Source: JABWCQ01 sp964587105 (GTDB lineage Bacteria; Electryoneota; RPQS01). From it: 64,000 bases of DNA. The stretch lies in the NCBI GenBank assembly GCA_964587105.1, contig CAZPKG010000003.1, forward strand, positions 1 through 64,000, given 5' to 3'. Numbering within the stretch: the first letter of the stretch is position 1; every line of letters begins with the position of its first letter. Made by a program: the position numbers and the translations under genes. Shown in pieces: positions 18,001 through 27,201 of the stretch. The notes under the pieces were generated by a model that was not told the DNA's origin, ran no database searches, and was given only the letters and a program-made list of their open reading frames with translations.

Positions 18001-20196
18001 TTTGGCGGTCCCGGAACGAATCTTAACATGAGTGATACGGCAGAGGACGACGACGATACTCAAGTTCGCGCGTTGCCGTTTGACTTTACCTATTACGGCA
18101 ACACGTTCGATTCGATTACAATTTGCTCCAATGGTTGGATCGCATTGGGCAACTATCCTACGATAACGGACTTCCGCAACTATCGTATGGGTACGCCGAT
18201 CGGGCCGCCGAATCAGGTTGCCGCATATTGGGATGACTTGAAGGTCTCAGGCGCAAGCGAAAACGTATATATCTACTACAATTCTGTTGAAGATTATTAC
18301 GTTATCGAGTGGCGTGCCAGAACTTTGTGGACAAACGTGGTAGAAACATTCCAGATCATTCTCTATGATCCGGCGTTCTATCCGTCCGCTACAGGAGACG
18401 GCAAGGTTAAGGTACAGTATAACACCGTGAATTTGAGTCCCAACAGCGCGTCAAACGACAACGATTATGCCTCAGTTGGTATCCAGAATCAGGATCACTC
18501 GACCGGCATCGACTACTACTTCTGGAATGCATATGGTTCCGGTGCGGCCACTTTGGTTGCCGGTCGATCAATCATGTACACAACAGATGCTTCGGGGCAG
18601 TTGAATCCTTCGCTCACTCTGGCGTCTCCCAACGGTGGTGAACAATATTACCTTGCACAGAGTTACAACGTTCTTTGGTCAAGCTCTGCAATTTCCGGGA
18701 ACGTGAATGTCCAGGTGAATCGGAACTACCCAGCTGGCGCGTGGGAGAACCTGTTTATGAACACGCCGAACGATGGAGTCCAGCAATGGAACCCAAGCGG
18801 TGCGGCATCAACCGCGACTCGCCTCAGAGTTACCTCGGTTGATTTCCCGGCCGTCGGTGACACATCAAATGCGAACTTCTCGTTGATCACACCTACAGTG
18901 ACCATGTTCGCTCCGAACGGCGGAGAAATTTGGGCGCCGGGCTCCACACAGGAAATCTCGTGGACTTCGACCGGATTGGGTACTGCGCGTGTCGAGTTAA
19001 ATCGCAGTTATCCGGGCGGCACCTGGGAACAGTTATCGGCCTCATCTGCCGAAAGCTACACATGGTTGGTTACTGGACCAGTATCGTCGCATGCCCGGGT
19101 TCGCGTTACTGGACTTGCATATCCTGCGGCATTTGACGAGTCAAATGCTGACTTCACGATTGGCACGACGCCGGTGATCAGCCACAAGCAGAAAGATGAT
19201 CAGGCATCGGGTTCGGCGACATTCCTTGCTTTGCTTGCTGATGACAATCCGGGATCAAACGTATTCCGTTTGTACTATCGCTTGATCGGCGCAGGTACAT
19301 TTGATTCCGTTTCGTTTACCCCGACCGGCAATCCGAACGAGTACTCCGCGACGGTTGCAGGTTTGCTGAATGGCAACTACGAGTACTACCTTCGCACAAC
19401 TGACACAGAAAATCTCATCGATCGCCTGCCGGACAGTGGCCAGTTGAAATTCAACGTCGGCGATGTGTGCGTACCGTGGATTGGATACGATGACGGCACG
19501 GCTGAGAATTACAACTGGGTTGACGGTCCGGACTTTGAATGGGCAGTGAGGTTTGATCCGGGTAACTACCCGTTCAGTCTTTGCGCAGCGGAGTACGCAG
19601 TAAATCCGACGGCTCCAACGACCTATAAGTCTCCAGTAATCGTGACGGTTTATCTCGCAGATGGCCCAAGTGGAACACCCGGAACCGTTGTCGTGCGCGA
19701 CACGACTGGAACGGTGAACGATGCGGGCGGCTTGCCCGCAGGCGCGGCTTGGACGAATGTCGTATTCGGGAATATTCCTGTCTCGGCGGCCTTCTATATC
19801 AGCGTCAAGAACACTGAGCCGCGCGACTGTGCAGTGGCCTTCGGTTTGGATACGAGTTCACCGAATGGGAATTCGTACTTCTATGATGCCTGCGATTTGG
19901 CGTGGTATGCAGAAAGCTCTGGAGTCGAAAATGCAAGAAACGGCGATCGCATGATTCGGATGAGCGGTTTCAACTTTGATCCGCCTGTTATTACGATTGC
20001 ACCGAGCGGCAATGACGTGATCCTGCGCTGGGCGACGACTGGCGCGCCTTACTATAAGGTGTATTCCTCAACGAATCCGGTTGGTCCGTACAACACTTTC
20101 GTTGGTTCGACCTCTTCGCTAAGCTTTACCCACACGGGAATCGTGAACACACAAACGCAAAACTTCTACATCGTAGTATCCTCTGCGACTCCGTAG
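15076..20196 (+). CDS. Large secreted gingipain-like (peptidase C25) protein, paralog of the 10248 gene
   Basis: About 1706 residues. I use the ATG at 15076, behind a purine-rich GAAAGAG, rather than the TTG at 15058 with no site. A signal sequence ends near TGYAATS. The propeptide and C25 regions align with the upstream paralog along their length: WYPQEIATI, PDDVPDIAVGRIP and C502 in SMTCGTGTF. The GHG motif is again absent; the segment reads FNHRMSWIGE, with H465 two residues off the paralog pattern. The Ig, CARDB-like and NGWIALG domains follow. Then come two PNGGE beta-sandwiches, an EYYLRTTD domain, a YDDGTAENYNW domain and a terminal fibronectin-III-like module ending NFYIVVSS. This last half is shared with the nuclease at 49864. 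There is no T9SS tail. It is probably surface or extracellular, but the export route is unclear. Confidence 0.85.
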   Translation: MPTNARLSLTVLLTIIGAVMITTGYAATSQSGQSTPLMPATPANFWEFAGPQAVQPIPFEVVSPDQNAVQVRFYDPQVSYEQVDFEGRSFTSVKMPGEGTTVEQGKPDLPFSTKLIMINPTGQVSATVTTSSFTVVPNIDVAPKQPYEGEELQRRLDGMNYAIDEIVYTEDAWYPQEIATITTPATLRDVRFVVLAVAPVQYNPVRRELRVYDNIEVVIENIGGIGENEITVHPEYISPSFKKLYSRFENFAGSSLDALPTLPGKYIIICPDNATNTTEAQRLVDWHRRKGLDASYVTLTQTGSSATAIRSYISNLYTTSNGALEFVCFFGDPGATATYSTPTDGTWFDNNYGVLTPSGGDNPDDVPDIAVGRIPSESQATLQAIVTKTINYESNPYTGDPTWFSSTYCAAHTNFINSNPSTKEYTRQIMLQAGKTCPAVDVYPGGITGTQVNAILDDNLSVFNHRMSWIGEMSTSALDGAPAVGGTGTIGGALPFVYSMTCGTGTFQSAGQTLSEEWLIPASQTPTSPRGAIGCVGLQGTGTHVPYNNIVDAGAMYGIFALDIQEMGIINIAGKLELYKNYESFVPSAVDNFCAWSNLMGDPGTKIWTTNPFTTNVSHAATINRGTNNVSVTVTNPVAANVEGALVCLLKGTETFARGYTDANGTVNLPVATPTTGSMLVTVTKVDQLPYLGTITVNTVAANLAYNTLAIDDDNLSGTIGNNDDILNPGETIDLSINVTNTGSSTTVTGINGVLTSATPGVAIVNGSRTYANIAAGGNANPASPFRIAVTSVFNGEPVTLFLTLSTDQGSFVVRLDLTPSAPDVAYTSFTFGGPGGNLNPGEAGTFTPTITNSGARQLLGADGILRSLDPRVSVTDSVGVFGNINAGATGNSVSNTFSISISNAMFNGHLTPMQLVVYDDNGFRDSTNFDLTIGTFATTSPSGPDGFGYYAFDNTENQPVGAASVYSWVEIAPSFGGPGTNLNMSDTAEDDDDTQVRALPFDFTYYGNTFDSITICSNGWIALGNYPTITDFRNYRMGTPIGPPNQVAAYWDDLKVSGASENVYIYYNSVEDYYVIEWRARTLWTNVVETFQIILYDPAFYPSATGDGKVKVQYNTVNLSPNSASNDNDYASVGIQNQDHSTGIDYYFWNAYGSGAATLVAGRSIMYTTDASGQLNPSLTLASPNGGEQYYLAQSYNVLWSSSAISGNVNVQVNRNYPAGAWENLFMNTPNDGVQQWNPSGAASTATRLRVTSVDFPAVGDTSNANFSLITPTVTMFAPNGGEIWAPGSTQEISWTSTGLGTARVELNRSYPGGTWEQLSASSAESYTWLVTGPVSSHARVRVTGLAYPAAFDESNADFTIGTTPVISHKQKDDQASGSATFLALLADDNPGSNVFRLYYRLIGAGTFDSVSFTPTGNPNEYSATVAGLLNGNYEYYLRTTDTENLIDRLPDSGQLKFNVGDVCVPWIGYDDGTAENYNWVDGPDFEWAVRFDPGNYPFSLCAAEYAVNPTAPTTYKSPVIVTVYLADGPSGTPGTVVVRDTTGTVNDAGGLPAGAAWTNVVFGNIPVSAAFYISVKNTEPRDCAVAFGLDTSSPNGNSYFYDACDLAWYAESSGVENARNGDRMIRMSGFNFDPPVITIAPSGNDVILRWATTGAPYYKVYSSTNPVGPYNTFVGSTSSLSFTHTGIVNTQTQNFYIVVSSATP

Positions 20197-20219
20197 CAGT
20201 TTCAATTGACTCGAACGCA

Positions 20220-20258
20220 AAGCGGCGCGCCTTGACCTTGGGCGCGCCGCTTCTGTTT
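20220..20258 (+). terminator. Rho-independent terminator
   Basis: A 12-bp stem, AAGCGGCGCGCC with GGCGCGCCGCTT around a nine-base loop, is followed by a short T run interrupted by CTG. It lies 23 bases after the stop of the second C25-like gene. Confidence 0.75.
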
Positions 20259-20263
20259 TGGGT

Positions 20264-20295
20264 AACAAAAAAGCCGTCACAAATTGGACGGCTTT
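20264..20295 (-). terminator. Terminator of the initiator tRNA
   Basis: On the minus strand, AAAGCCGTC pairs with GACGGCTTT and is followed by TTTTTT. It lies seven bases after the mature 3' end of the tRNA. Confidence 0.8.
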
Positions 20296-20302
20296 CTCAT
20301 TG

Positions 20303-20376
<74 letters not shown>

Positions 20377-20429
20377 ATAAGACTTGCAATATAGGGGGTC
20401 TGGTTGGGAATGTCAAGGAGGTAAAAATG

Positions 20430-21671
20430 TTAGTCTTCCGGATCAAAGTCGGCTGGCAGCTTTACGAGGCAGCTTTCCACTCGGCGGGGGGTTGATCCTA
20501 AGATTCTGATGATAACTCCTTCAATTTCAATTTCTTCACCGGGCCGCCCGATGTGCCCAAGATGATCGGAAAGCAGGCCTGAAAGAGTAGCGTAGTCGCC
20601 GTCCGGAGGGCGCCAGCCAGTGGCTTCGGCAATGTCTGAGAGGTCAGCGAGGGCCGAAACAAGGTATTTCCCTTCGGCCAACCGCTTGATTGAGCCTACT
20701 TTTGTGGCCTCCTCAGATTCGCGCAATGGGCCGACAAGTTCTCGAAAGAGGTCTTTTTGCGTTACGATTCCGTCAGTGCCGCCATGCTCATCCACAACAA
20801 TTGCGGCGATGAGCCGTTGGTGCTTGAATTGTTCAAGCAACTCAACAAGCAATTTTGATTCAGGAACGAAGCTGGCGGGCCGCAAGAACTCGCGGATGGA
20901 TTCGCGCGGCTGCAAAAGATCGCGCGAGTGCAGGAAGCCTACGATGTTGTCGATAGTATCTTCGTAAACCGGAATCACGCTGTGGTGTGTGTCTTCCAGC
21001 AAATCAGTCAAGTCCTGAATTGACGCAGTAACCGGCAACGCAACCAACGACAAGCGCGGTGTCATCATATCGCGTGCGCGAACCTCGCGGGCATGGAGAT
21101 AGCGGTCGAGAATTTCCGATTCTTTCTCGGTTACCGTTCCTTCCTTGCTTGCTCGCGTCAGTACGGCGTCGATTTCACGGCGAAACAATACGTCATAAGC
21201 CCTCGCCGCGCGTTCACTTGCGTCTGTTTTGCTCCGCAAGACCCTTTCTAATGGAACGATCAGCGCACGAACAGGCAGGAACAGCCAGTAGAAGATGTAC
21301 AACGGCAGAGACAGAAATCGGACGAATAGATTAGCGAAGGCGAGGCCCAGCGTTTTGGGGACAACCTCACCAATCACCAGAACCACCAACGGCGATAAGA
21401 CGACAATCCAACCTTCCGCAACTCCTTCGCGCTCCGCCCATATGACGAGCAGCGACGAATAGGCGACCATTACAAGGTTATTTCCGACAAGGGTGGTGAA
21501 GAGATAGCGTTCAGGAACAGAAGACAAGAACTCGGCGAACTTCGTACCAAATCTGCGCGCCTTTTTCCATCCACCAATGATAATTGCATCAAAGGTCGTA
21601 TAAGAAATCTCCATTGCGGAGAAATAGGCGCTCAGGAGCAGTGCAAAGATAACGAGAATCAGGATATCCAC
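20430..21671 (-). CDS. CNNM/CorC-HlyC family membrane protein with CBS pair
   Basis: 413 residues. An N-terminal DUF21 (CNNM) membrane domain of about 190 residues begins with a helix (ILVIFALLLSAYFSAMEISY) carrying the conserved small-residue/acidic pattern, and has further helices to about residue 140. A CBS-domain pair (about 205-325) opens with MTPRLSLVALPV and includes VDEHGGTDGIVTQKDLF. A C-terminal CorC_HlyC transporter-associated domain (about 330-410) contains YLVSALADLSDI and GDYATLSGLL. The family is linked to Mg2+/Co2+ export and membrane integrity. Older names such as haemolysin are misleading. Its start overlaps the end of the YigZ-family gene by 13 bases, so translation is probably coupled. 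Confidence 0.9.
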   Translation of the reverse strand: MDILILVIFALLLSAYFSAMEISYTTFDAIIIGGWKKARRFGTKFAEFLSSVPERYLFTTLVGNNLVMVAYSSLLVIWAEREGVAEGWIVVLSPLVVLVIGEVVPKTLGLAFANLFVRFLSLPLYIFYWLFLPVRALIVPLERVLRSKTDASERAARAYDVLFRREIDAVLTRASKEGTVTEKESEILDRYLHAREVRARDMMTPRLSLVALPVTASIQDLTDLLEDTHHSVIPVYEDTIDNIVGFLHSRDLLQPRESIREFLRPASFVPESKLLVELLEQFKHQRLIAAIVVDEHGGTDGIVTQKDLFRELVGPLRESEEATKVGSIKRLAEGKYLVSALADLSDIAEATGWRPPDGDYATLSGLLSDHLGHIGRPGEEIEIEGVIIRILGSTPRRVESCLVKLPADFDPED

Positions 21672-22285
21672 ACGTCTCCGACGTTACCAATTAACTTGCC
21701 GGCAGATTGATCGCGCAGAGCAACGATGAAATCATCCACCTGCTTGCGCTTCAACCGCACTCGCATGACTGTGCCGTCGTTTTCACCCCCGCCGTCAACC
21801 TTAGCAAAGAATTTCGTGGCAAGTTGAAAAACGATGTTCTGCAAATCGTAATCCGCTTCGACGACGACAATCAATCCGGTTCGACGCTGGACTTTCGTGG
21901 CGTCTTGAATGGCTAACGCGGCGCACTCTCCGTATGCACGAACCAAACCGCCCGTTCCAAGTTTGGTACCTCCAAACCAACGGGTTACGATGACGCCGCA
22001 ATTTTCGAGTGCAGCTTTGCGCAATTCCTGCAAGATGGGAAGTCCGGCGGTTCCTTTCGGTTCACCGGCGTCGCTCTGAGTTTGAAGGAGTTCGTTCTCT
22101 TTGCGCTCAATGCTTGCCCAGCAGTGATGCGACGCGTCGTGGTAGAGTTTTTTCGAGAGTGCGAGTGCAGATTCAATTGACTCGCCCTCCTCAAGAGGGA
22201 AAGCGCGCGCCGAGAATCGGGAGCCCAGCACCCGCGTGTGCGCGGTGCCGGGCCCCTCGAGTGTCCAGAATTCTTCGTTAAGCAT
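21659..22285 (-). CDS. yigZ: YigZ/IMPACT (UPF0029) family protein
   Basis: 208 residues, the usual length. The N-terminal IMPACT domain contains SRFSARAFPL, the HHCWA motif, the SDAGEPKGTAGLPIL segment and ENCGVIVTRWFGGTKLGTGGLVRAYG, the hallmark signature of the family. A C-terminal ferredoxin-like domain follows. Eukaryotic IMPACT modulates Gcn2 signalling; the bacterial role is unsettled. The gene starts 12 bases after the stop of ppdK and overlaps the CNNM/CBS gene, suggesting a ppdK-yigZ-corC transcript. Confidence 0.9.
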   Translation of the reverse strand: MLNEEFWTLEGPGTAHTRVLGSRFSARAFPLEEGESIESALALSKKLYHDASHHCWASIERKENELLQTQSDAGEPKGTAGLPILQELRKAALENCGVIVTRWFGGTKLGTGGLVRAYGECAALAIQDATKVQRRTGLIVVVEADYDLQNIVFQLATKFFAKVDGGGENDGTVMRVRLKRKQVDDFIVALRDQSAGKLIGNVGDVWIS

Positions 22286-22297
22286 TATGCTTGCAGA

Positions 22298-25069
22298 TTA
22301 ACCTTTGCGATGCATAAGAGTTGCTTGCGCGGCGGAGAGTCGCGCAATCGGCACACGGAACGGGCTGCAGGACACATAGTCCAAGCCGGCGCCGTCAAAG
22401 AAAATAATCGAGGACGGTTCGCCGCCGTGTTCGCCGCAAATACCGACTTTGAGTTTCGGTTTCGTTTGACGGCCCCGTGACGTGCCCATTTCAACTAATT
22501 GTCCAACGCCGGTTTGATCGAGCGCTTCAAAGGGATCAGCGGGCAGCAATTGCGACTGAACGTAATACGGCAGGAAGCGACCAGAGTCATCGCGCGAAAG
22601 CCCCATGCAGGTTTGCGTGAGGTCATTTGTACCAAAGCTGAAGAACTCGGCTTGTTGGGCAATTTGATCTGCGCAGAGAGCGGCGCGGGGAAGCTCGATC
22701 ATGGTTCCGACAAGATATTCGACCGACACTCCGGCAGCCTTGAATACTTCATCGGCCACGCGACGAATCACGTCACCCTGAGATTTCAACTCTCCGGGCG
22801 TCATCACGAGCGGAACCATGACTTCGGGATGCACCTCGATGCCCTCTTTTTTCACCATAACGGCGGCAGTGAAAATCGCACGCGCCTGCATTTCGGTGAT
22901 TTCAGGATACACAACTCCCAAACGACAGCCACGGTGACCAAGCATCGGGTTCATTTCGTGCAGTGATTCAACTTTTGCTTCGACTTCGTCGGGCGTGCGA
23001 CCGAGCTTTTTGGCCAAGTCGGCAACAGCAGCGTCGCCATGCGGGAGGAACTCATGCAGCGGCGGATCAAGCAAGCGAATCGTGACCGGCAAGCCGTTCA
23101 TGACGCGGAAGATGCCGACAAAATCTTCTCGTTGGAAAGGTTCAAGTTTGCTCAGAGCCACATTGCGACCCGCGAGGTCGGGTGCGAGAATCATTTCACG
23201 CACGGAGTCAATCCGGTTTCCCTCGAAGAACATGTGCTCGGTGCGAACAAGTCCGATGCCTTCGGCGCCGAAAGCAACGGCATTGCGACATTGATCAGGT
23301 TGATCGGCGTTGGTGCGAACCTTCATGCGTCGGATTCCATCGGCCCAACCCATGAGCTTCGCGTAAAGCTGATACGTCGGCGCTTGCTTGGGATCGAGAG
23401 TTTTTTCGAGCAGCACTTGAATCACTTCCGAGGGCTTCGTGGGAATGTTGCCCTTGTAAACGTCGCCGGTCGAGCCGTTCAGCGAAATCCAATCACCTTC
23501 CTTAACCGTGACGTTTCCGGCTATAAAGACGCCTTTGGTGTAATCAATTTGGATTGCTTCACAGCCGGCTACGCAAACCTTGCCCATTTGCCGGGCAACG
23601 AGTGCGGCGTGCGAGGTCATGCCGCCGCGCTGTGTGAGAATACCTTGTGCAGCGTCCATACCGCGAATATCTTCAGGGCTGGTTTCGATGCGGGCAAGAA
23701 TAACCTGCTCACCTTTGGCGGCCCAAGCTTCGGCGTCACTTGCATGAAAGACGACGCGGCCGGTTGCAGCGCCGGGACCGGCGTTCAAACCTCGCGCAAC
23801 GGGCTTCTCACTTTTCAATTTCTCATTGTCAAAAATCGGACGAAGTAATTGGTTCAGCGCGTTGGGATCAACCCGCAAAACGGCTTCTTCCTTGGTAATC
23901 AATTTCTCTTCTACCATCTCAACGGCAATGCGAATCGCGGCCATGCCGGTGCGCTTGCCTGCGCGGCACTGAAGCATCCAAAGCTTACGATCTTGAATTG
24001 TAAATTCAATGTCGTTCATGTCTTTGTAGTGCGCTTCCAGCTTGTCGGAGATGTCAAGCAATTGCTTATACGAATCGGGCATGGCTTCTTCAAGCGACGG
24101 GTACTTCGACTTGCGGTCCGCCTCAGTAATGCCATGATTCGAAGCCCAAGTTTGCGACGCTTTCAGTGCAACCTGCTGCGGTGTGCGCGTGCCGGCAACC
24201 ACGTCTTCGCCCTGCGCATTTACAAGGAACTCGCCGTAGAAAACCTTTTCGCCCGACGCCGGATCACGAGTGAATGCGACGCCTGTTGCGCAATCGTTAC
24301 CAAGATTACCAAAGACCATCGCTTGCACGTTGACAGCAGTGCCCCAGCTTTCAGGAATCTTATTCAGACGACGATAGACGCTGGCTCGCTCATTCATCCA
24401 TGAACCGAAGACTGCGCCGACGGCGCCCCACAATTGCTCATAGGGATCATCGGGGAAGGCCATACCTTTGCGCTCTTTGATGGCATTCTTAAATTCGGTA
24501 ACAAGTTCTTTAAGATGATCTGCCGAGAGTTCCGAGTCGTATTTGACACCGGCCTTGGTTTTCTTGGCTTCGAGCATGTCTTCAAACGGGTCGTGTTCTT
24601 CTTTTGTTTGCGGCTTGAGATCGAGCACGACGTCGCCGTACATCGCCACGAAGCGGCGGTACGAGTCGTAGGCGAAGCGCGCATCGCCGGAGCGCTTGAT
24701 CAAGCCTTCGACGGTCTTGTCGTTCAATCCGAGATTCAAAATCGTGTCCATCATGCCGGGCATGGATGCACGCGCGCCGCTGCGAACGGATACGAGCAGC
24801 GGATTCTGGTTATCGCCGAATTTTGCTCCGGTGAGTTTTTCGATGTAGGCAATACCGTCTTTAACTTGCGCTGTTAATTCAGTTGGATAAGAGCGGCCAT
24901 TGTCATAATAATACGTGCAGACTTCAGTAGAAATAGTAAAGCCGGGCGGAACAGGCAAACCCATGTGGTTCATTTCGGCGAGGTTGGCGCCTTTGCCACC
25001 GAGCAGATTCTTCATATCGGCGCGACCATCTGCTTGACCATTGCCGAATGTGTAAACGTACTTACTCAA
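22298..25069 (-). CDS. ppdK: Pyruvate, phosphate dikinase
   Basis: Interconverts pyruvate, ATP and phosphate with PEP, AMP and pyrophosphate in the cytoplasm, for gluconeogenesis or pyrophosphate-driven glycolysis. It is about 923 residues with the full three-domain order. The N-terminal ATP-grasp domain has LLGGKGANLAEM and SVRSGARASMPGMMDTILNLG. The phosphohistidine domain has H487 in RGGMTSHAALVAR. The C-terminal PEP/pyruvate TIM barrel has FFSFGTNDLTQ and the catalytic cysteine in ICGEHGGEP. I choose TTG at 25069 because GGAG lies seven bases upstream and the protein then begins SKYVYTFG, as in the family. A longer version adds 16 unconserved residues. It probably heads the transcript with yigZ and the CNNM gene. 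Confidence 0.97.
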   Translation of the reverse strand: MSKYVYTFGNGQADGRADMKNLLGGKGANLAEMNHMGLPVPPGFTISTEVCTYYYDNGRSYPTELTAQVKDGIAYIEKLTGAKFGDNQNPLLVSVRSGARASMPGMMDTILNLGLNDKTVEGLIKRSGDARFAYDSYRRFVAMYGDVVLDLKPQTKEEHDPFEDMLEAKKTKAGVKYDSELSADHLKELVTEFKNAIKERKGMAFPDDPYEQLWGAVGAVFGSWMNERASVYRRLNKIPESWGTAVNVQAMVFGNLGNDCATGVAFTRDPASGEKVFYGEFLVNAQGEDVVAGTRTPQQVALKASQTWASNHGITEADRKSKYPSLEEAMPDSYKQLLDISDKLEAHYKDMNDIEFTIQDRKLWMLQCRAGKRTGMAAIRIAVEMVEEKLITKEEAVLRVDPNALNQLLRPIFDNEKLKSEKPVARGLNAGPGAATGRVVFHASDAEAWAAKGEQVILARIETSPEDIRGMDAAQGILTQRGGMTSHAALVARQMGKVCVAGCEAIQIDYTKGVFIAGNVTVKEGDWISLNGSTGDVYKGNIPTKPSEVIQVLLEKTLDPKQAPTYQLYAKLMGWADGIRRMKVRTNADQPDQCRNAVAFGAEGIGLVRTEHMFFEGNRIDSVREMILAPDLAGRNVALSKLEPFQREDFVGIFRVMNGLPVTIRLLDPPLHEFLPHGDAAVADLAKKLGRTPDEVEAKVESLHEMNPMLGHRGCRLGVVYPEITEMQARAIFTAAVMVKKEGIEVHPEVMVPLVMTPGELKSQGDVIRRVADEVFKAAGVSVEYLVGTMIELPRAALCADQIAQQAEFFSFGTNDLTQTCMGLSRDDSGRFLPYYVQSQLLPADPFEALDQTGVGQLVEMGTSRGRQTKPKLKVGICGEHGGEPSSIIFFDGAGLDYVSCSPFRVPIARLSAAQATLMHRKG

Positions 25070-25126
25070 AATTGATCTCCAAGGGTGTAAACGGAAAGAG
25101 ACGGCGGTCCGTCTCAAGATTAGTGG

Positions 25127-27067
25127 TTATTTCAAGAGCACGGCTTTGACCGTGCGCGTAGCGGTTTGCGTTGAAAGTTGGATCAGATAGACTCCTGAGG
25201 CTTGATTTTCAGCGTTCCAAACGAGCGTGTTCGAGCCGGTGTTTGCGAGTATTGTCTGCTCAGCGGCAAGTTGCCCTTGCACGTTGTATGCGCGCATGGT
25301 TACGGGTTGCGGACGCGGGGACTCGTAGGAAATTGTCAAGGTCGGATTGAAGGGGTTTGGGTAGGCGGACGATATCTCGAAATCACCCGGCTTTACCACG
25401 TCATTTGCCGATACATTCGGGAAGTAGTGCAAAGTCTTCAGAATCCATCCCCTCGGATCAAGTGAAACTGAATCGAAGGGAACATCTGGATCGTAAGAAC
25501 TCAGATCGGGATTCACCCATACTGTATCAGTGCTTGTAAGCTGGTTGCCTGACCAAAACTCGACTTCGACAGGCATATTGAATTGTGTTCCAGACTGCGA
25601 CTGAGTCACCGAGAACGTATTGGTGGGTTCCATAACAATATCGTACTGCGGAAAGCCCGTCCCCTCAAACACCCATTCATCAAAGAACCATTGCAGTGTG
25701 GAATCGTAGTGCGCTTCGCAGACAGCCTGAAAATCTACGGTCGTGGCATTACCGAACGCAAATTGTTGGCCGTAGTCGCGCAGGGCCTCGAAGAACAATG
25801 AATCGCCCATCACCCAGCGAAGCATGTGCAAGACGCATCCACCCTTCTCATAGACAATTGCACCCCAATAGTAATCGGGATCGTAGATTGTAGAGACGTT
25901 ACCGGCATTGCGCGCGGCGGGTTGCAGGTCAGTCCGCATGTAATCGCGAAAGGTCTGCTCACCATATACCCACTCCATACCGAGAGCTTCACAATATGTC
26001 GCAAAGCCTTCATTCAGCCAGAGGTCGCGCCAATCGGCGCAAGTTACCCAGTCACCCCACCAGTGGTGTGACATCTCGTGAAACAGAATCCAGTCCCAAG
26101 AGCGATTGCTTACCACCGCACCATCATAATGCGATACGGACGTTGCATGCTCCATGTCGCCGTTTCGAGTCATGTTGTAGCCGAACCGGTCGAAGACATA
26201 CGGACCGAAGTTCGCAGAAAACGCATCCAGGCACTCGGGGACAGGCTCAAAATGAACTTGAGCTTGAGTTACACGGGACGGATAGACGAAATTCTCGATG
26301 ACCGGATTGCTTTCGCGCTGTGTCATGATTTGATATTCAGACACAGAGACAAAGAGCAGATAAGTCGAGACGGGTTGATCCAATCGATAGTGCCAAGTTG
26401 AACTGCTGTCCTGATTCAGAGTGGAATCGAGTCGGACGCCCGCGCTGACGCCGACTTTGCCCGGCGGTACATGCAGCCACGCTTCCCACTCTACTTTGTC
26501 ATTTGGATCGGCAAAGCTGGGCAGCCATGCGAAGTTGGCCGGTGGCGGTTCCAAGTCAAGCGCGTCGCCCAACGTGTAGCAGATTTGCGGACGCCAACTG
26601 TTTGCCTGAGCGAAGAACATTCCGCCCCAAGCATCTATGATGCTCGGAGTTCCGTGGTAGAACACGGTGACGTCGGCAGTGTCGCCAAGCTGCAAAGGTG
26701 GCGACAGGTAGATCTGCAATGAATCCATTCCACGCCTACCGACAGAATCGACGGTGTGGGTCGTGCTTGTAACCGAATCAACGGACAAACTGTTTACAAG
26801 TTTGAGGTCAACTCTCGGCAAAGAAGTTTCGTCAAAGGCCATGCGCAACCGGGCCGAACCTGAGATGCCGGGATTACTCAAATTGAAAGTGAGATCGGAC
26901 CAAATCTTCAGAACATTGAATTGGTGGAGGGAGTCATCCAGAGAGCTTGGCAGCTGTCGGCGGCAAAGTTCGTGGCGCGACTTCAGAGCATCGAAATCCA
27001 CGCCAAAATGATGGCGCTCCTGAGCGAAGCCGAATATCGGTATTAAAATTATTAAAAACAAATACAT
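25127..27067 (-). CDS. Secreted M1-family metallopeptidase with T9SS sorting domain
   Basis: About 646 residues. A signal peptide (MYLFLIILIPIFGFAQ) is followed by an aminopeptidase-N-like beta domain. The gluzincin core has HEMSH (H330, E331, H334) and the second-shell LNEGFATY with E353. The exopeptidase motif GxMEN is altered to GDMEH (303-307), so N-terminal amine recognition may differ. The last 75-80 residues are a type A T9SS C-terminal domain: PGDFEISSAYPNPFNP, ISYE, AYNVQGQL, SGVYLIQLS and a basic end (VKAVLLK). The product should cross the outer membrane through the T9SS and be anchored or released. I place the start at 27067, where GGAG lies seven bases upstream; an earlier in-frame start would bury the signal peptide. 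Confidence 0.93.
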   Translation of the reverse strand: MYLFLIILIPIFGFAQERHHFGVDFDALKSRHELCRRQLPSSLDDSLHQFNVLKIWSDLTFNLSNPGISGSARLRMAFDETSLPRVDLKLVNSLSVDSVTSTTHTVDSVGRRGMDSLQIYLSPPLQLGDTADVTVFYHGTPSIIDAWGGMFFAQANSWRPQICYTLGDALDLEPPPANFAWLPSFADPNDKVEWEAWLHVPPGKVGVSAGVRLDSTLNQDSSSTWHYRLDQPVSTYLLFVSVSEYQIMTQRESNPVIENFVYPSRVTQAQVHFEPVPECLDAFSANFGPYVFDRFGYNMTRNGDMEHATSVSHYDGAVVSNRSWDWILFHEMSHHWWGDWVTCADWRDLWLNEGFATYCEALGMEWVYGEQTFRDYMRTDLQPAARNAGNVSTIYDPDYYWGAIVYEKGGCVLHMLRWVMGDSLFFEALRDYGQQFAFGNATTVDFQAVCEAHYDSTLQWFFDEWVFEGTGFPQYDIVMEPTNTFSVTQSQSGTQFNMPVEVEFWSGNQLTSTDTVWVNPDLSSYDPDVPFDSVSLDPRGWILKTLHYFPNVSANDVVKPGDFEISSAYPNPFNPTLTISYESPRPQPVTMRAYNVQGQLAAEQTILANTGSNTLVWNAENQASGVYLIQLSTQTATRTVKAVLLK

Positions 27068-27150
27068 AAATAAACTCCGCGCATGTGAAGCAAGTGTCGT
27101 TAAATTACGGCTTTCTGGGCGAAGATGCAAGAAGAATGGAATGAGACAAA

Positions 27151-27178
27151 CGCACAAAAGGCCCGAATAAGGCCTTTT
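27151..27178 (-). terminator. Terminator-like hairpin after the third C25 gene
   Basis: On the minus strand AAAAGGCC pairs with GGCCTTTT around a seven-base loop (TTATTCG), ending in a short T run. It lies between the C25 gene (ending at 27202) and the M1 peptidase start (27067). The short run makes it moderate. Confidence 0.6.
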
Positions 27179-27201
27179 GCGGAATAAATGCAAACATGTG
27201 G

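Noticed and set aside
10248..20196. Long direct repeats suggesting a mobile element or recent duplication
   Set aside because: The two C25-like genes are related in protein sequence, but their DNA has diverged. There are no flanking inverted repeats, target duplications or transposase genes.
23039..24403. Long plus-strand open frames opposite ppdK
   Set aside because: They lie wholly antisense to a clear, full-length ppdK and show no protein family features; they follow from its codon bias.
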